From Ferroglobus sp. (GTDB taxonomy: Archaea > Halobacteriota > Archaeoglobi > Archaeoglobales > Archaeoglobaceae): a DNA stretch of 10,912 bases. Shown one piece after another: positions 1 through 6,589 of this stretch. Both the position numbers and the translations under genes were made by a program. The number at the start of each line of letters is the position of its first letter. The stretch's first letter is position 1. The stretch is from positions 1 through 10,912 of the forward strand of contig WAQS01000084.1 in NCBI GenBank assembly GCA_015520115.1, in the 5' to 3' direction. The notes under the pieces are model-generated. The model had not been told where the DNA came from. It made no database searches and was given only the letters and a program-made list of their open reading frames with translations.

Positions 1-27
1 CTCTTCAAAGGGGTCGAAGATCCTCAT
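1..27 (-). CDS. N-terminal fragment of a gene cut by the window edge; probable Hsp20-family small heat-shock protein
   Basis: Only nine codons are visible, reading MRIFDPFEE from an ATG at 27 down to base 1; the frame is open to the edge. The start is well supported: the ATG one step upstream (31-33) is followed directly by TAA, and a near-perfect Shine-Dalgarno site lies at 32-40. A short hydrophobic residue followed by DPFEE is common at the N-terminus of prokaryotic Hsp20 proteins, but nine residues alone would not justify a call. The stronger argument is regulatory. The promoter carries an exact copy of the CTAAC-N5-GTTAG motif reported for the heat-shock regulator HSR1 of A. fulgidus, whose described targets include Hsp20 genes. 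The identity is therefore inferred from promoter plus N-terminus; another heat-shock gene, or the regulator itself, remains possible. Confidence 0.5.
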
Positions 28-31
28 TTAC

Positions 32-40
32 ATCACCTCC
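32..40 (-). promoter_or_regulatory. Strong Shine-Dalgarno site of the gene at 1-27
   Basis: On the minus strand the sequence GGAGGTGAT lies just before the ATG at 27, complementary to the 3' end of archaeal 16S rRNA. It is the only strong ribosome binding site before a first gene in the window; the other first genes lack one. Confidence 0.85.
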
Positions 41-54
41 TTAACTTAGTAATC

Positions 55-69
55 CTAACTTTAAGTTAG
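55..69. promoter_or_regulatory. HSR1-type palindromic operator, CTAAC-N5-GTTAG
   Basis: The 15 bases form a perfect inverted repeat with 7-base arms around one central base, and fit CTAAC-N5-GTTAG exactly. That motif was described from footprints of HSR1, a heat-shock regulator of Archaeoglobus fulgidus that represses its own operon (HSR1, Hsp20, Cdc48-type ATPase). Here it lies about 20-25 bases downstream of the TATA box of the minus-strand gene, at the expected transcription start, which suits a repressor. A related half-site, CTAAGTTAA on the minus strand, is at 41-49. Confidence 0.7.
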
Positions 70-78
70 CGTAATTAG

Positions 79-88
79 TATTTAAAAT
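79..88 (-). promoter_or_regulatory. TATA box of the gene at 1-27
   Basis: On the minus strand this reads ATTTTAAATA, preceded by a purine-rich CGAAA stretch that could serve as the TFB-recognition element. The predicted start of transcription, about 25 bases downstream, is near 59, inside the palindrome at 55-69. This leaves a leader of roughly 30 bases with the Shine-Dalgarno site. Confidence 0.65.
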
Positions 89-163
89 TTTCGCTAAAGT
101 CTTTCGTTCAAAGCCATTTAAATGTCACCGGAAGACAACACAAAAGTCGCTCAAAGGTAAACA

Positions 164-172
164 CTATAAGTA
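164..172 (+). promoter_or_regulatory. Candidate TATA element of the permease at 193
   Basis: The sequence CTATAAGTA is centred about 25 bases before the GTG at 193, the spacing seen for the other genes here, and there is no Shine-Dalgarno site. An alternative, stronger-looking box (ATTTAAAT at 116-123) would give a leader of about 45 bases. Confidence 0.4.
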
Positions 173-192
173 AATCTACCAATCTATCACGA

Positions 193-1071
193 GTGAGCAA
201 AATTTACTTCGCATTCCTTTCAGCAGCTCTTGGAGTTTTGATAGGAAGACTTACGGAATTTCCCGTTGAAAATCAGAAACTACTCTCTGAAGTAATAACG
301 GTTCTCGTTTTCTTTACAATTTTCCCGGCTATGATAGGGTTTAGGTTCGGGAGAATTCGGGAGCTGAGGTTACAGCCTCTTTTATCTTCCCTCTTCCTAA
401 ATTTTATCTGGAGTCCTCTTTTCGCTTTTGCCCTCGTCAAATCTTTTGAAAGTGAGATCGCTTTCAGCGTAGCAGCCGCAATTTTATTTCCCTGTCCGAG
501 TATGAACGCAGCGTATGTTCTCCTTTCCGGGGGAAATTTGGAAGTTTCTACGGCAATAATGGGCATAAATTTTGTAGTAGGCGCCGCTCTATATCCTCTT
601 CTCCTAACTATCGTAGCTGGTGCAGCCAATTACGAAATTCCGATAAGTCAGATAGCCGTGAGCATATTTGCAGTGGTCCTCCTTCCTATTACTGTCGGAA
701 AGGTCGTGAGCAAAATTTACCTGCCAAGCGAAAAGATAAGGAGGGATTTGACTGAAATCAGTCTAAATGGACTTGTTTTCACGATATTTTTCACGAAATC
801 TCATGAAATTAATCTTGCTGAGGTTTTTTCGGTTCTACCGATCTCGATAACTTTCCTACTCTCAACACTTCTCTTGGCTGAGACGATCTCCAAGCTAATT
901 GGGATGAAGAGGGAAGACCATCTGTCCTACGTATTTCTAACCGCCGGAAAAAATAACTCGACTGTTATAGCCGTACTAACGCTCGCTGGCAAGTATCATT
1001 TAGCAGTCTACGTTATGATCCATCAGTTCGTTCAAATCATGACTTTGCTGCTTTACTCGAAGAAGAGATAA
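193..1071 (+). CDS. BASS/ACR3 superfamily membrane permease (bile acid:Na+ symporter or arsenite efflux fold)
   Basis: This is an integral membrane protein of 292 residues with about nine or ten hydrophobic helices and almost no soluble part. The segment at 98-128 (FPCPSMNAAY, then a GGN turn and a GIN helix) and the C-terminal stretch at 249-262 (LTAGKNNSTVIAV) resemble the two conserved cores of the BASS/ACR3 fold. Cys101 sits where ACR3 arsenite exporters carry their essential cysteine, but the glutamate of the ACR3 C-terminal core (NNFE) is Ser256 here. The length is that of BASS proteins (about 300) rather than ACR3 (about 350). Substrate is therefore unassigned; arsenite, another oxyanion or an organic anion are all possible. 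The start is GTG, chosen because no better start exists and a TATA-like element lies 25 bases upstream. No arsenic-resistance genes are adjacent. Confidence 0.7.
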   Translation: MSKIYFAFLSAALGVLIGRLTEFPVENQKLLSEVITVLVFFTIFPAMIGFRFGRIRELRLQPLLSSLFLNFIWSPLFAFALVKSFESEIAFSVAAAILFPCPSMNAAYVLLSGGNLEVSTAIMGINFVVGAALYPLLLTIVAGAANYEIPISQIAVSIFAVVLLPITVGKVVSKIYLPSEKIRRDLTEISLNGLVFTIFFTKSHEINLAEVFSVLPISITFLLSTLLLAETISKLIGMKREDHLSYVFLTAGKNNSTVIAVLTLAGKYHLAVYVMIHQFVQIMTLLLYSKKR

Positions 1072-1080
1072 AGTTATTTA
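1072..1080 (+). promoter_or_regulatory. TATA element of the ferredoxin-reductase operon
   Basis: The AT-rich AGTTATTTA begins immediately after the stop codon of the upstream permease and is centred 26 bases before the ATG at 1102. No Shine-Dalgarno site lies between, so the mRNA is probably leaderless. Confidence 0.5.
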
Positions 1081-1101
1081 GTCCCATGCATTTCATCCAG
1101 C

Positions 1102-1281
1102 ATGAAACGAATCATCGTCAACAGGTATAAATGCGCTTACTGCGGAGCTTGCGTTTCTGTCTGCAAATTTGATGCGAACGAGCTTGTGGAAACTTACCTT
1201 GAAATTTATCCGGAGAAGTGCACCTTATGCATGGCTTGCGTAAAGACTTGCCCGATGGGTGCCTTAGAGGTGGTGGAATGA
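1102..1281 (+). CDS. Small 2[4Fe-4S] ferredoxin, likely electron donor to the geranylgeranyl reductase
   Basis: The gene encodes 59 residues and is short enough to be missed by length filters. It begins [10 protein letters not shown] and holds two cluster-binding motifs: C11-x2-C14-x2-C17-x3-C21, and C40-x2-C43-x2-C46-x3-C50 followed by Pro. The first motif has Lys rather than Pro after its last cysteine. This is the usual bacterial-type ferredoxin with two cubane clusters, acting in the cytoplasm. Its TGA overlaps the ATG of the reductase (ATGA at 1278-1281), so the two are almost certainly co-transcribed and translationally coupled. In Methanosarcina acetivorans a ferredoxin encoded next to the geranylgeranyl reductase was needed for full lipid reduction in a heterologous host, so the same pairing is the natural reading here. 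Confidence 0.93.
   Translation: MKRIIVNRYKCAYCGACVSVCKFDANELVETYLEIYPEKCTLCMACVKTCPMGALEVVE
1267..1272 (+). promoter_or_regulatory. Internal Shine-Dalgarno site for the reductase
   Basis: GAGGTG inside the last ferredoxin codons lies five bases before the ATG at 1278. It supports that ATG as the real start, rather than the in-frame ATG at 1218 inside the ferredoxin gene. Confidence 0.6.
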
Positions 1282-2450
1282 CGGATTACGATGTCGTTGT
1301 GGTTGGAGCTGGACCCGGTGGCAGTATAGCGGCAAAAACAGCAGCTGAAAAAGGTTTAGACGTTTTGCTCATAGAAAAAAGGCAGGAGATAGGTGTTCCA
1401 GTTAGATGTGCCGAGGGAGTCAGTAAGGAAGATCTCGAAAAATTCGTGAAACCGGACAAAAGGTGGATTGCTGCAGAAATTGAAAAAGCTTGGATATTTT
1501 CTCCTGATGAAACAAAAATCGAGCTTTCGGCTGAGAAAGCCGGAAATGAAGTGGGATACGTTCTTGAGAGAAAAATATTCGACCGACATCTGGCGAGACT
1601 TGCATCAAAAGCTGGAGCCGAGGTTAGAGTGAAAACATCAGCCGTAGGTTTGAGGAGGGAGAACGGAATCGTCAGGTTGAAAATCAGGAGTTTAGGAAGG
1701 GAAGAGGAGGTAACGACAAAGATTGTCATAGGAGCCGACGGAATAGAGAGCAAAGTCGGGAAGTGGAGCGGAATTGACACAACTTTAAAGCTCAGCGAAA
1801 TCGAGAGCTGCGTTCAGTACTTGATGACGAACATAGAATTCGAAAGCGACGTCACATACTTTTGGGTGGGAAAGAAGTTCGCTCCCGGTGGCTACATCTG
1901 GCTATTCCCGAAGGGAGAAGATGCTGCAAACGTGGGCATTGGTGTCATGCCGAGCATTGCGGAAAAGAAGGCTAAGGAATACCTTGACGAGTTCGTGAGG
2001 AAGAAGTTCCCGGAGGGAGAAATAGTTGAAGTCGTCGTTGGAGGAGTGCCTATTAACGGAGGTTTGAAAAGCGCTGTAGCTGACAACGTCATGCTCGTTG
2101 GAGATGCAGCAAGGTTTGCGGATCCAATTACCGGAGGAGGAATAATTAACGCTATGAAGTCCGGCTACTACGCTGGAATTACGGCATACGAAGCGGTGGT
2201 TGAGGAGGACTATTCGGCTAAATTTTTGAAAAAATACGATGAGAGGTGGAAAAACGATTTTGGAAAAAAGCTTGAGAGAAACAAGAAAATTCAAGAAAAG
2301 CTGCTGAAAATGGACGACGAAACTTTCAACAAGATTGCTAAAAGCCTTGAAGGGATGAAAATAGAGGAGTTCAGCGTGAAAAGGCTTGTTCTCGAAGTAT
2401 TCAAAAAGTATCCGAAGCTGTTCTGGGATGTGAAAGATCTGATTTTCTAA
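1278..2450 (+). CDS. Geranylgeranyl reductase (digeranylgeranylglycerophospholipid reductase), FAD-dependent
   Basis: This 390-residue flavoprotein saturates the geranylgeranyl double bonds of archaeal ether lipids or their precursors, at the membrane surface. Visible features: Rossmann dinucleotide motif G10-A-G-P-G-G15; the PVRCAEG segment at 41-47 with Cys44 near the flavin; the acidic turn GADG at 152-155; the family motif Y206-x-W208-x-F210-P211 followed by GIG at 220-222, which shapes the lipid pocket; and the second FAD motif GDAARF with DPITGGGI at 275-289. Length is typical. An open frame extends upstream to an ATG at 1218, but the 20 extra residues are the ferredoxin gene read in another frame; the conserved N-terminus and ATGA overlap fix the start at 1278. 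The ferredoxin upstream is the probable reductant. Its stop overlaps that of the convergent ABC ATPase. Confidence 0.93.
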   Translation: MTDYDVVVVGAGPGGSIAAKTAAEKGLDVLLIEKRQEIGVPVRCAEGVSKEDLEKFVKPDKRWIAAEIEKAWIFSPDETKIELSAEKAGNEVGYVLERKIFDRHLARLASKAGAEVRVKTSAVGLRRENGIVRLKIRSLGREEEVTTKIVIGADGIESKVGKWSGIDTTLKLSEIESCVQYLMTNIEFESDVTYFWVGKKFAPGGYIWLFPKGEDAANVGIGVMPSIAEKKAKEYLDEFVRKKFPEGEIVEVVVGGVPINGGLKSAVADNVMLVGDAARFADPITGGGIINAMKSGYYAGITAYEAVVEEDYSAKFLKKYDERWKNDFGKKLERNKKIQEKLLKMDDETFNKIAKSLEGMKIEEFSVKRLVLEVFKKYPKLFWDVKDLIF

Positions 2451-3268
2451 CTCGTCAGCTTGAAGTATATCTCCTCAAGCCTCGGAACGAGGGTTTCGAT
2501 ATCCTCTATTTTTCCCCCGCTTTCGATGATCTTCTTTATCTCCCTATTCAGATCCTCGACACTCTCGAAAGTCTCTTCAAAAGTTTCCCCGTTCATGGAA
2601 TATCTGAGCTTGTAGCTCTTCATCAAATCCCTTAGCTCTCCAATATCCCCGTAGTAAATCGATTTTCCCCTTTTCATTATCAGAATTTTGCTGCAAGTTG
2701 CTTCAACGTAGTACAGATTGTGGGCGGAGAAAATTATAGCTTTATTTTTCATGTTTCTGATCATTTCGGAAACGGAGAGGGAAGTTGATGGATCTAAGCC
2801 TGAGATAGGTTCGTCGTAGATTAGTATCTCCGGATCGTGAATTAAAGTTCTGCAAATCGACAACTTTCGCTTCATTCCTTTGGAAAAGGTTCCTATCATC
2901 CTGTTTTTCGGAAGCTCAAACAAATCAAGGAGGAAATCAACTCTTTCTTTACCTACTCCGTATATTGAAGCGAAAAGGTTGAGGTACTCCTTGGGATACA
3001 AGTTTTCGTAGAGAGCGTCGAACTCGGGCAAAAACCCGATCTTCTTCTTTATCTCAACTCCCCACTCTTCCAGTTTTTTTCCAAAGTAGTAAATCTCTCC
3101 AGAGGTTTTCTCGATTAGCCCAGCCAAAATTTTGAGTGTTGTGGTTTTTCCTGCTCCGTTCTCACCTATAATTCCGAGAATTTCACCCTTCGAAACATCA
3201 AAACTCAAGTTGTCCACGGCAACAACACTACCGTAAACTTTTCTAAGATTTTCAACGACAACTTCCAC
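2447..3268 (-). CDS. ABC transporter ATP-binding subunit (NatA/CcmA-like, ABC-2 exporter class)
   Basis: This 273-residue ATPase powers the transporter formed with the two divergent permeases. Motifs in order: Walker A G35-ENGAGK-T42; Q-loop region LPEFD at 80-84, with Glu82 in place of the usual Gln, as in many NatA/CcmA-type ATPases; signature F128-SKGM-132; Walker B ILIYDE at 148-153 with catalytic Glu153; D-loop SGLD at 156-159; and switch His183 in FSAHN. A roughly 60-residue C-terminal extension (about 210-273), rich in charge, follows the nucleotide-binding domain as in other ABC-2 ATPases. The start is GTG at 3268, with no Shine-Dalgarno site and an AT-rich element 25 bases upstream. 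Its TAG overlaps the TAA of the reductase gene on the other strand. Substrate is unknown. Confidence 0.9.
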   Translation of the reverse strand: MEVVVENLRKVYGSVVAVDNLSFDVSKGEILGIIGENGAGKTTTLKILAGLIEKTSGEIYYFGKKLEEWGVEIKKKIGFLPEFDALYENLYPKEYLNLFASIYGVGKERVDFLLDLFELPKNRMIGTFSKGMKRKLSICRTLIHDPEILIYDEPISGLDPSTSLSVSEMIRNMKNKAIIFSAHNLYYVEATCSKILIMKRGKSIYYGDIGELRDLMKSYKLRYSMNGETFEETFESVEDLNREIKKIIESGGKIEDIETLVPRLEEIYFKLTS

Positions 3269-3285
3269 AACCTATCGAGGAAAAC

Positions 3286-3298
3286 TAATTAATAAAAA
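3286..3298. promoter_or_regulatory. Shared bidirectional TATA region of the divergent ABC transporter genes
   Basis: Only 47 bases separate the two start codons (3268 minus, 3316 plus). The single AT-rich block, TAATTAATAAAAA, is centred about 24-25 bases from each. Read plus it offers TTAATAAAA; read minus it offers TTTTTATTAA. Both transcripts would be leaderless. The arrangement would coordinate ATPase and permease expression. Confidence 0.55.
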
Positions 3299-3315
3299 CG
3301 TTGCGTGCATAAGCT

Positions 3316-4878
3316 ATGCTTTCCAGCTTCGAGCTGAAGAAGCTCAGAAGAAAAGGTTCCGCTAAGCCAATTTATTTTGCGATAATTTTCGCTATGATCT
3401 CCTTTTATGCATCTTTTCATCTTGGCATTCAGTCTTCTCACGCCATCTACACTTACAAATCTTCGGAAAAGGTTGAAAGTCCACTTTTCGTTGAAGGAGA
3501 AAATCCGGACATTGAGATTGTGGGTTACGACGTTTACATCACCGGAGAAGAGAAATCGATCGCAGCTTTGGATGACTACGTGAATTATTTGGATGAGAAG
3601 TACACGAAAATGCTCGAAGAAAAGTACGGGGTTAGGGCTTTTCCTGTTTTTGTTTATCCGATTTATATCGAAAGGGAACTCACGCTAACGTTTGAAAGAA
3701 AAGCTCCAGTTCCAGAAAAAGAGCGAGAGGAGAGGATCGAGCGGGTTATAGAGACACCTCCACCGAAGATAGAGGAAATTAGTAAGGAAGAAGAGAAGAA
3801 AATTCTGCCGGAAATTGGGGTGATAACGAAAAAGGAGAGTGGTTTTGTCACTCCGGAGAACTTTAAGCCCCCATCCCTCATTGACAAAATCGTCGCTGGC
3901 TTCATTTTCGTAATTCCAGCTTACTTCGTTATGCAGGCTTACACATCCTCGCTTCTTGAAGACATAAGAAATAGGAGGATAGAAATCCTTCTAACTTTGC
4001 CGAAAAGCAAGCACAGAATTCTCATCGAAATCCTCCTGCCTTACTTGATTTTTTCGCTCTTTATCTTACTTCTCCTTTCAGCCATTTTTAGAGTTAACGC
4101 AGTTCTTTTCGTATTTCCAGTCATAGTTTTCATGTTCGTTTTGCAGACTTTTCTTTCCCTCTCCTCAAGGAGCTACAGAGAGGCTACTTTTCTTCTTCTA
4201 ACCTCCAACCTCTTCGTCACTTCCTACCTATTCCTTCCGGCGATTTTCACAGGATTGCCTTTAAGCGAAATTTCTCCAATCACGTACTTTTTGAAGAGTT
4301 TCGAAGAAAGCGTAAGTTTGGTTGACACCCTATTTTCCATGCTGCCAATTTTGATCCTCACGGCTTTCCTCTTCATTCTGAGTTCGAACGCCTTGTCTCC
4401 CGAAATAACTTACTCCTACTCAAGCATTGGTGAGAAGTTCATAAACTCCCTCAAAGGACTTACGAGAAACCCGATTGGTGTGGCATTCGCAGGAATTTCC
4501 CTTGTTTCAGCTGCGTTGATAATCGAGTTCTTCTTGCTGTTCATAGCAACCACTTTCCTCTATCCGATTCTTTTCCTCTTAGCTTTCTTTGCTCTTTTCG
4601 AGGAGATTTTAAAGTGCAGCGCAATAGAGTCCAATCCAAAGTTAACAACTGCGATAATCCTTCCAATCTCGTTCTTCTCCTTCGAAAAATTCTTACTGCT
4701 ATGGAGCGTACTTTCGAAGTATGGGGAGCTTCTTCTTGGATCTTTCCTGCTTTTACCGCTCTTTGCTCATTTGCTCTCCTCTCTTTCCTTCTACTTCACC
4801 CGCAAGCTTGGATTTAAAGTAGCTCTCTTCGTAGCCTTCGCTTTTCACTTCGCATACAATGCGGTGGTGGCGCTATGA
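3316..4878 (+). CDS. ABC-2 type permease fused to a C-terminal PrsW-like intramembrane protease domain
   Basis: This is a single open frame of 520 residues with two parts. The N-terminal part follows ABC-2 permease architecture: one helix (about 18-37), a large outside domain (about 40-188) with a Glu/Lys/Pro-rich stretch at 128-185, then five helices between 190 and 358. The cytoplasmic segment EDIRNRRIEILLTLPKSK (215-232) is the typical ABC-2 coupling region after the second helix. The C-terminal part (about 386-520) adds four or five helices that the permease fold does not need. It carries E429-E430-x2-K433, F453-x2-F456-E457, H485 in a helix, and H511-x3-N515. These match in order the four motifs of PrsW/CPBP membrane proteases (EExxK, FxxxE-type, H, HxxxN/D). 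The permease call is firm; the protease domain rests on motif order and spacing, and activity is unproven. Start ATG at 3316 lacks a Shine-Dalgarno site. Confidence 0.82.
   Translation: MLSSFELKKLRRKGSAKPIYFAIIFAMISFYASFHLGIQSSHAIYTYKSSEKVESPLFVEGENPDIEIVGYDVYITGEEKSIAALDDYVNYLDEKYTKMLEEKYGVRAFPVFVYPIYIERELTLTFERKAPVPEKEREERIERVIETPPPKIEEISKEEEKKILPEIGVITKKESGFVTPENFKPPSLIDKIVAGFIFVIPAYFVMQAYTSSLLEDIRNRRIEILLTLPKSKHRILIEILLPYLIFSLFILLLLSAIFRVNAVLFVFPVIVFMFVLQTFLSLSSRSYREATFLLLTSNLFVTSYLFLPAIFTGLPLSEISPITYFLKSFEESVSLVDTLFSMLPILILTAFLFILSSNALSPEITYSYSSIGEKFINSLKGLTRNPIGVAFAGISLVSAALIIEFFLLFIATTFLYPILFLLAFFALFEEILKCSAIESNPKLTTAIILPISFFSFEKFLLLWSVLSKYGELLLGSFLLLPLFAHLLSSLSFYFTRKLGFKVALFVAFAFHFAYNAVVAL
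4863..4870 (+). promoter_or_regulatory. Internal ribosome binding string for the second permease
   Basis: GGTGGTGG within the last codons of the upstream permease lies four bases before the ATG at 4875. The same eight bases precede the other ATGA junction in this window (1269-1276), suggesting translational coupling at both. Confidence 0.4.
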
Positions 4879-5906
4879 AGGAGCTGATAATGAAAGATCT
4901 CAGGCTGCTCGTGAGGGAGAAAACAATAGTTAGCCTGATCTTCTTTCTAATATTTACAGCTTCCTTTGCCTCCCTCGTAACCTACGGTCTGATTTTCCTC
5001 TCTTCTCCCCAATACGTTCAATTTTCCAAGGCAAAAATCGGCGTTGTTGGAGACTGTCCGATTTTGAAATCCGTAATCAAGGGGATAAACTACGCTAATC
5101 TCGAAGATGCTTTGCGAGATTTCAAACTGGGAAATATAGATGCGATAGTTTATCTCCCTAAGGAGAACGTATCTTCCCACAACTTCGTCACTGTCTACTT
5201 GCCAAAAGACGAGATAGCGACTTTCATCGCCGCAAGTTACATAAAAGAGAAACTTGAGCTTTACGAACTTAAGCTGAGAGAGATGAACGGAATTGAAGTC
5301 GTGAAGCTAAGGGTTTTTTCAGAAAAAAAGGTGGACTACTACAAAAACTACTCGGTAGCGTTTAAATTCATTTACGTGGCTTTGATACCCCTTCTTGTCA
5401 TAACAACAGCAATAGTAGCCTCTGGATTGCTCATAGACTCCACAACTGAAGAATTCGAGAGCAGAAGCTTTGAGATCCTCATGGTAGCACCGATGAGCAA
5501 GAGGAAAATTCTCCTCTACAAAATTTTTTCAGCTTTTCTCGTTTCCACGATTTTGAGTGCCGTATGGCTTCTTCTTCTACATCTGAACGGAATAGAGATA
5601 GCAAACATACCACTGTTTTCGCTCGTGGCATTCTCTGTCTATCTTATTTTCATCTCTTTCGCTTTACTCACATCACTGATTTTTAAAGATAGGGAGAGAA
5701 GTCAGCTCTTCTTTTCCCTGATTGCTGCTGGCGTTATTGCAATTTCTTTTGCGAGCAAGCACTCCTTCGCCGGAGTTATAACGAGGATTTCCGTTGGAAG
5801 CGTTTTCGAGATATGGGAAATAGTGATGTATCTTGCTCTGGCTTTAGTTCTCTTGACAATAGCGTTGAAATTCGGTGAGAGGAGAGTCGGAAATGACAAC
5901 CTCTAA
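4875..5906 (+). CDS. ABC-2 type permease subunit (NatB-like)
   Basis: This 343-residue membrane protein is the second permease of the transporter. It has the classic ABC-2 layout: helix 1 (about 17-42), an outside domain (about 43-160), helix 2 (about 162-186), the cytoplasmic coupling segment EEFESRSFEILMVAPMSKR (192-210), then four more helices to about 331. The outside domain starts KIGVVGD at 54-60 and includes an alpha/beta stretch found in NatB/YhaP-type exporters. Its ATG overlaps the stop of the fusion permease (ATGA), so the two are co-translated and probably form a heterodimer with the minus-strand ATPase. NatAB-type systems export sodium, drugs or peptides; nothing here identifies the substrate. 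No protease motifs are present in this subunit. Confidence 0.88.
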   Translation: MKELIMKDLRLLVREKTIVSLIFFLIFTASFASLVTYGLIFLSSPQYVQFSKAKIGVVGDCPILKSVIKGINYANLEDALRDFKLGNIDAIVYLPKENVSSHNFVTVYLPKDEIATFIAASYIKEKLELYELKLREMNGIEVVKLRVFSEKKVDYYKNYSVAFKFIYVALIPLLVITTAIVASGLLIDSTTEEFESRSFEILMVAPMSKRKILLYKIFSAFLVSTILSAVWLLLLHLNGIEIANIPLFSLVAFSVYLIFISFALLTSLIFKDRERSQLFFSLIAAGVIAISFASKHSFAGVITRISVGSVFEIWEIVMYLALALVLLTIALKFGERRVGNDNL

Positions 5907-5945
5907 CGAAAAATTTTACTGCTTAAAGCATCCCCGAGAATAATG

Positions 5946-5954
5946 TTTTTTAAC
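5946..5954 (+). promoter_or_regulatory. TATA element of hisH
   Basis: The stretch TTTTTTAAC is centred about 25 bases before the GTG at 5975. No Shine-Dalgarno site follows, so a leaderless transcript is likely. The T-run could also help end the upstream ABC transcript. Confidence 0.45.
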
Positions 5955-5974
5955 TTTTTAGGAAATTATCCCCC

Positions 5975-6562
5975 GTGATTGCCATAGTTAACTACGGAGT
6001 TGGGAATCTCAAGAGTATAAAGAAAGCCGTGGAAAAATTTGACAGGGCTGTTGTGACGAGAAATGCCGAAGAAATAAGTGCAGCGGACGGAATAATTCTT
6101 CCGGGGGTTGGAGCTTTTCCGGCGGCAATAAAAAATTTAGCCGATCTAAAATACGTAATTGTGAACGCAAAAGTTCCAGTTCTCGGGATATGCTTGGGAA
6201 TGCAGCTTTTCGCCGAAGTTAGCGAAGAGGGCGGGATAAATGAAGGATTGAAGATAATCAGAGGCAGAGTTGTGAAGTTTCCCGAAAGCGTTGGCAAAAT
6301 TCCCCACATGGGATGGAATATCGTGAGGAATAGCGATCACGAGATATTCGAGGGAATAAAAGATCGCTACTTCTACTTCGTTCACTCCTACTACTTCAGA
6401 GCTGAAGAAGGAGTTATAGCCACGACAGACTACGGAATAGAGTTTCCTTCGGCTGTTGCGAAAAACAACTTCATAGGAGTCCAGTTTCATCCGGAAAAGA
6501 GTGGGAAGGTCGGTTTGAAGCTGATAGAGAACTTCGTAGAAATCTGTAAACAAAATCCTTAA
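5975..6562 (+). CDS. hisH: Imidazole glycerol phosphate synthase, glutaminase subunit HisH
   Basis: HisH hydrolyses glutamine and channels ammonia to HisF, which makes imidazole glycerol phosphate and AICAR in histidine synthesis. The 195-residue protein has the usual length. It opens with IVNYGVGNLKS (4-14), carries the oxyanion-strand PGVGAF (43-48), and has the class I amidotransferase triad: Cys73 in GICLGMQ, His172 and Glu174 in QFHPEKSG. HMGWN at 111-115 is also a HisH hallmark. The start is GTG, the only sensible start given the conserved N-terminus and the TATA spacing. HisF and other histidine genes are not in the window, so the gene stands alone, as is common in archaea. The HisA-like gene at 8511 is not the true HisA partner. 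Confidence 0.96.
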   Translation: MIAIVNYGVGNLKSIKKAVEKFDRAVVTRNAEEISAADGIILPGVGAFPAAIKNLADLKYVIVNAKVPVLGICLGMQLFAEVSEEGGINEGLKIIRGRVVKFPESVGKIPHMGWNIVRNSDHEIFEGIKDRYFYFVHSYYFRAEEGVIATTDYGIEFPSAVAKNNFIGVQFHPEKSGKVGLKLIENFVEICKQNP

Positions 6563-6567
6563 ATATT
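6558..6567 (+). promoter_or_regulatory. TATA element of the PhoU/TrkA-C gene, overlapping the hisH stop codon
   Basis: CTTAAATATT contains the hisH TAA (6560-6562) and is centred 27 bases before the ATG at 6590. This spacing and the absence of a Shine-Dalgarno site suggest a separate, leaderless transcript rather than hisH read-through alone. Confidence 0.55.
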
Positions 6568-6589
6568 TTCTCGGAAAAGCAATAAGTAA

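Noticed and set aside
1218..1277. Upstream in-frame ATG extending the geranylgeranyl reductase by 20 residues
   Set aside because: The extension is the ferredoxin gene read in another frame and has no family resemblance; the conserved FAD-binding N-terminus and the ATGA overlap put the start at 1278.
1286..1780. Antisense open frame (164 residues) inside the geranylgeranyl reductase
   Set aside because: It is fully within a conserved enzyme gene, and its Ser/Pro/Phe-rich translation is typical of a complementary-strand artefact.
5920..5930. Small palindrome TGCTT-A-AAGCA after the second ABC permease
   Set aside because: Five-base arms with a single central base cannot form a useful hairpin and no T-run follows directly; likely chance.
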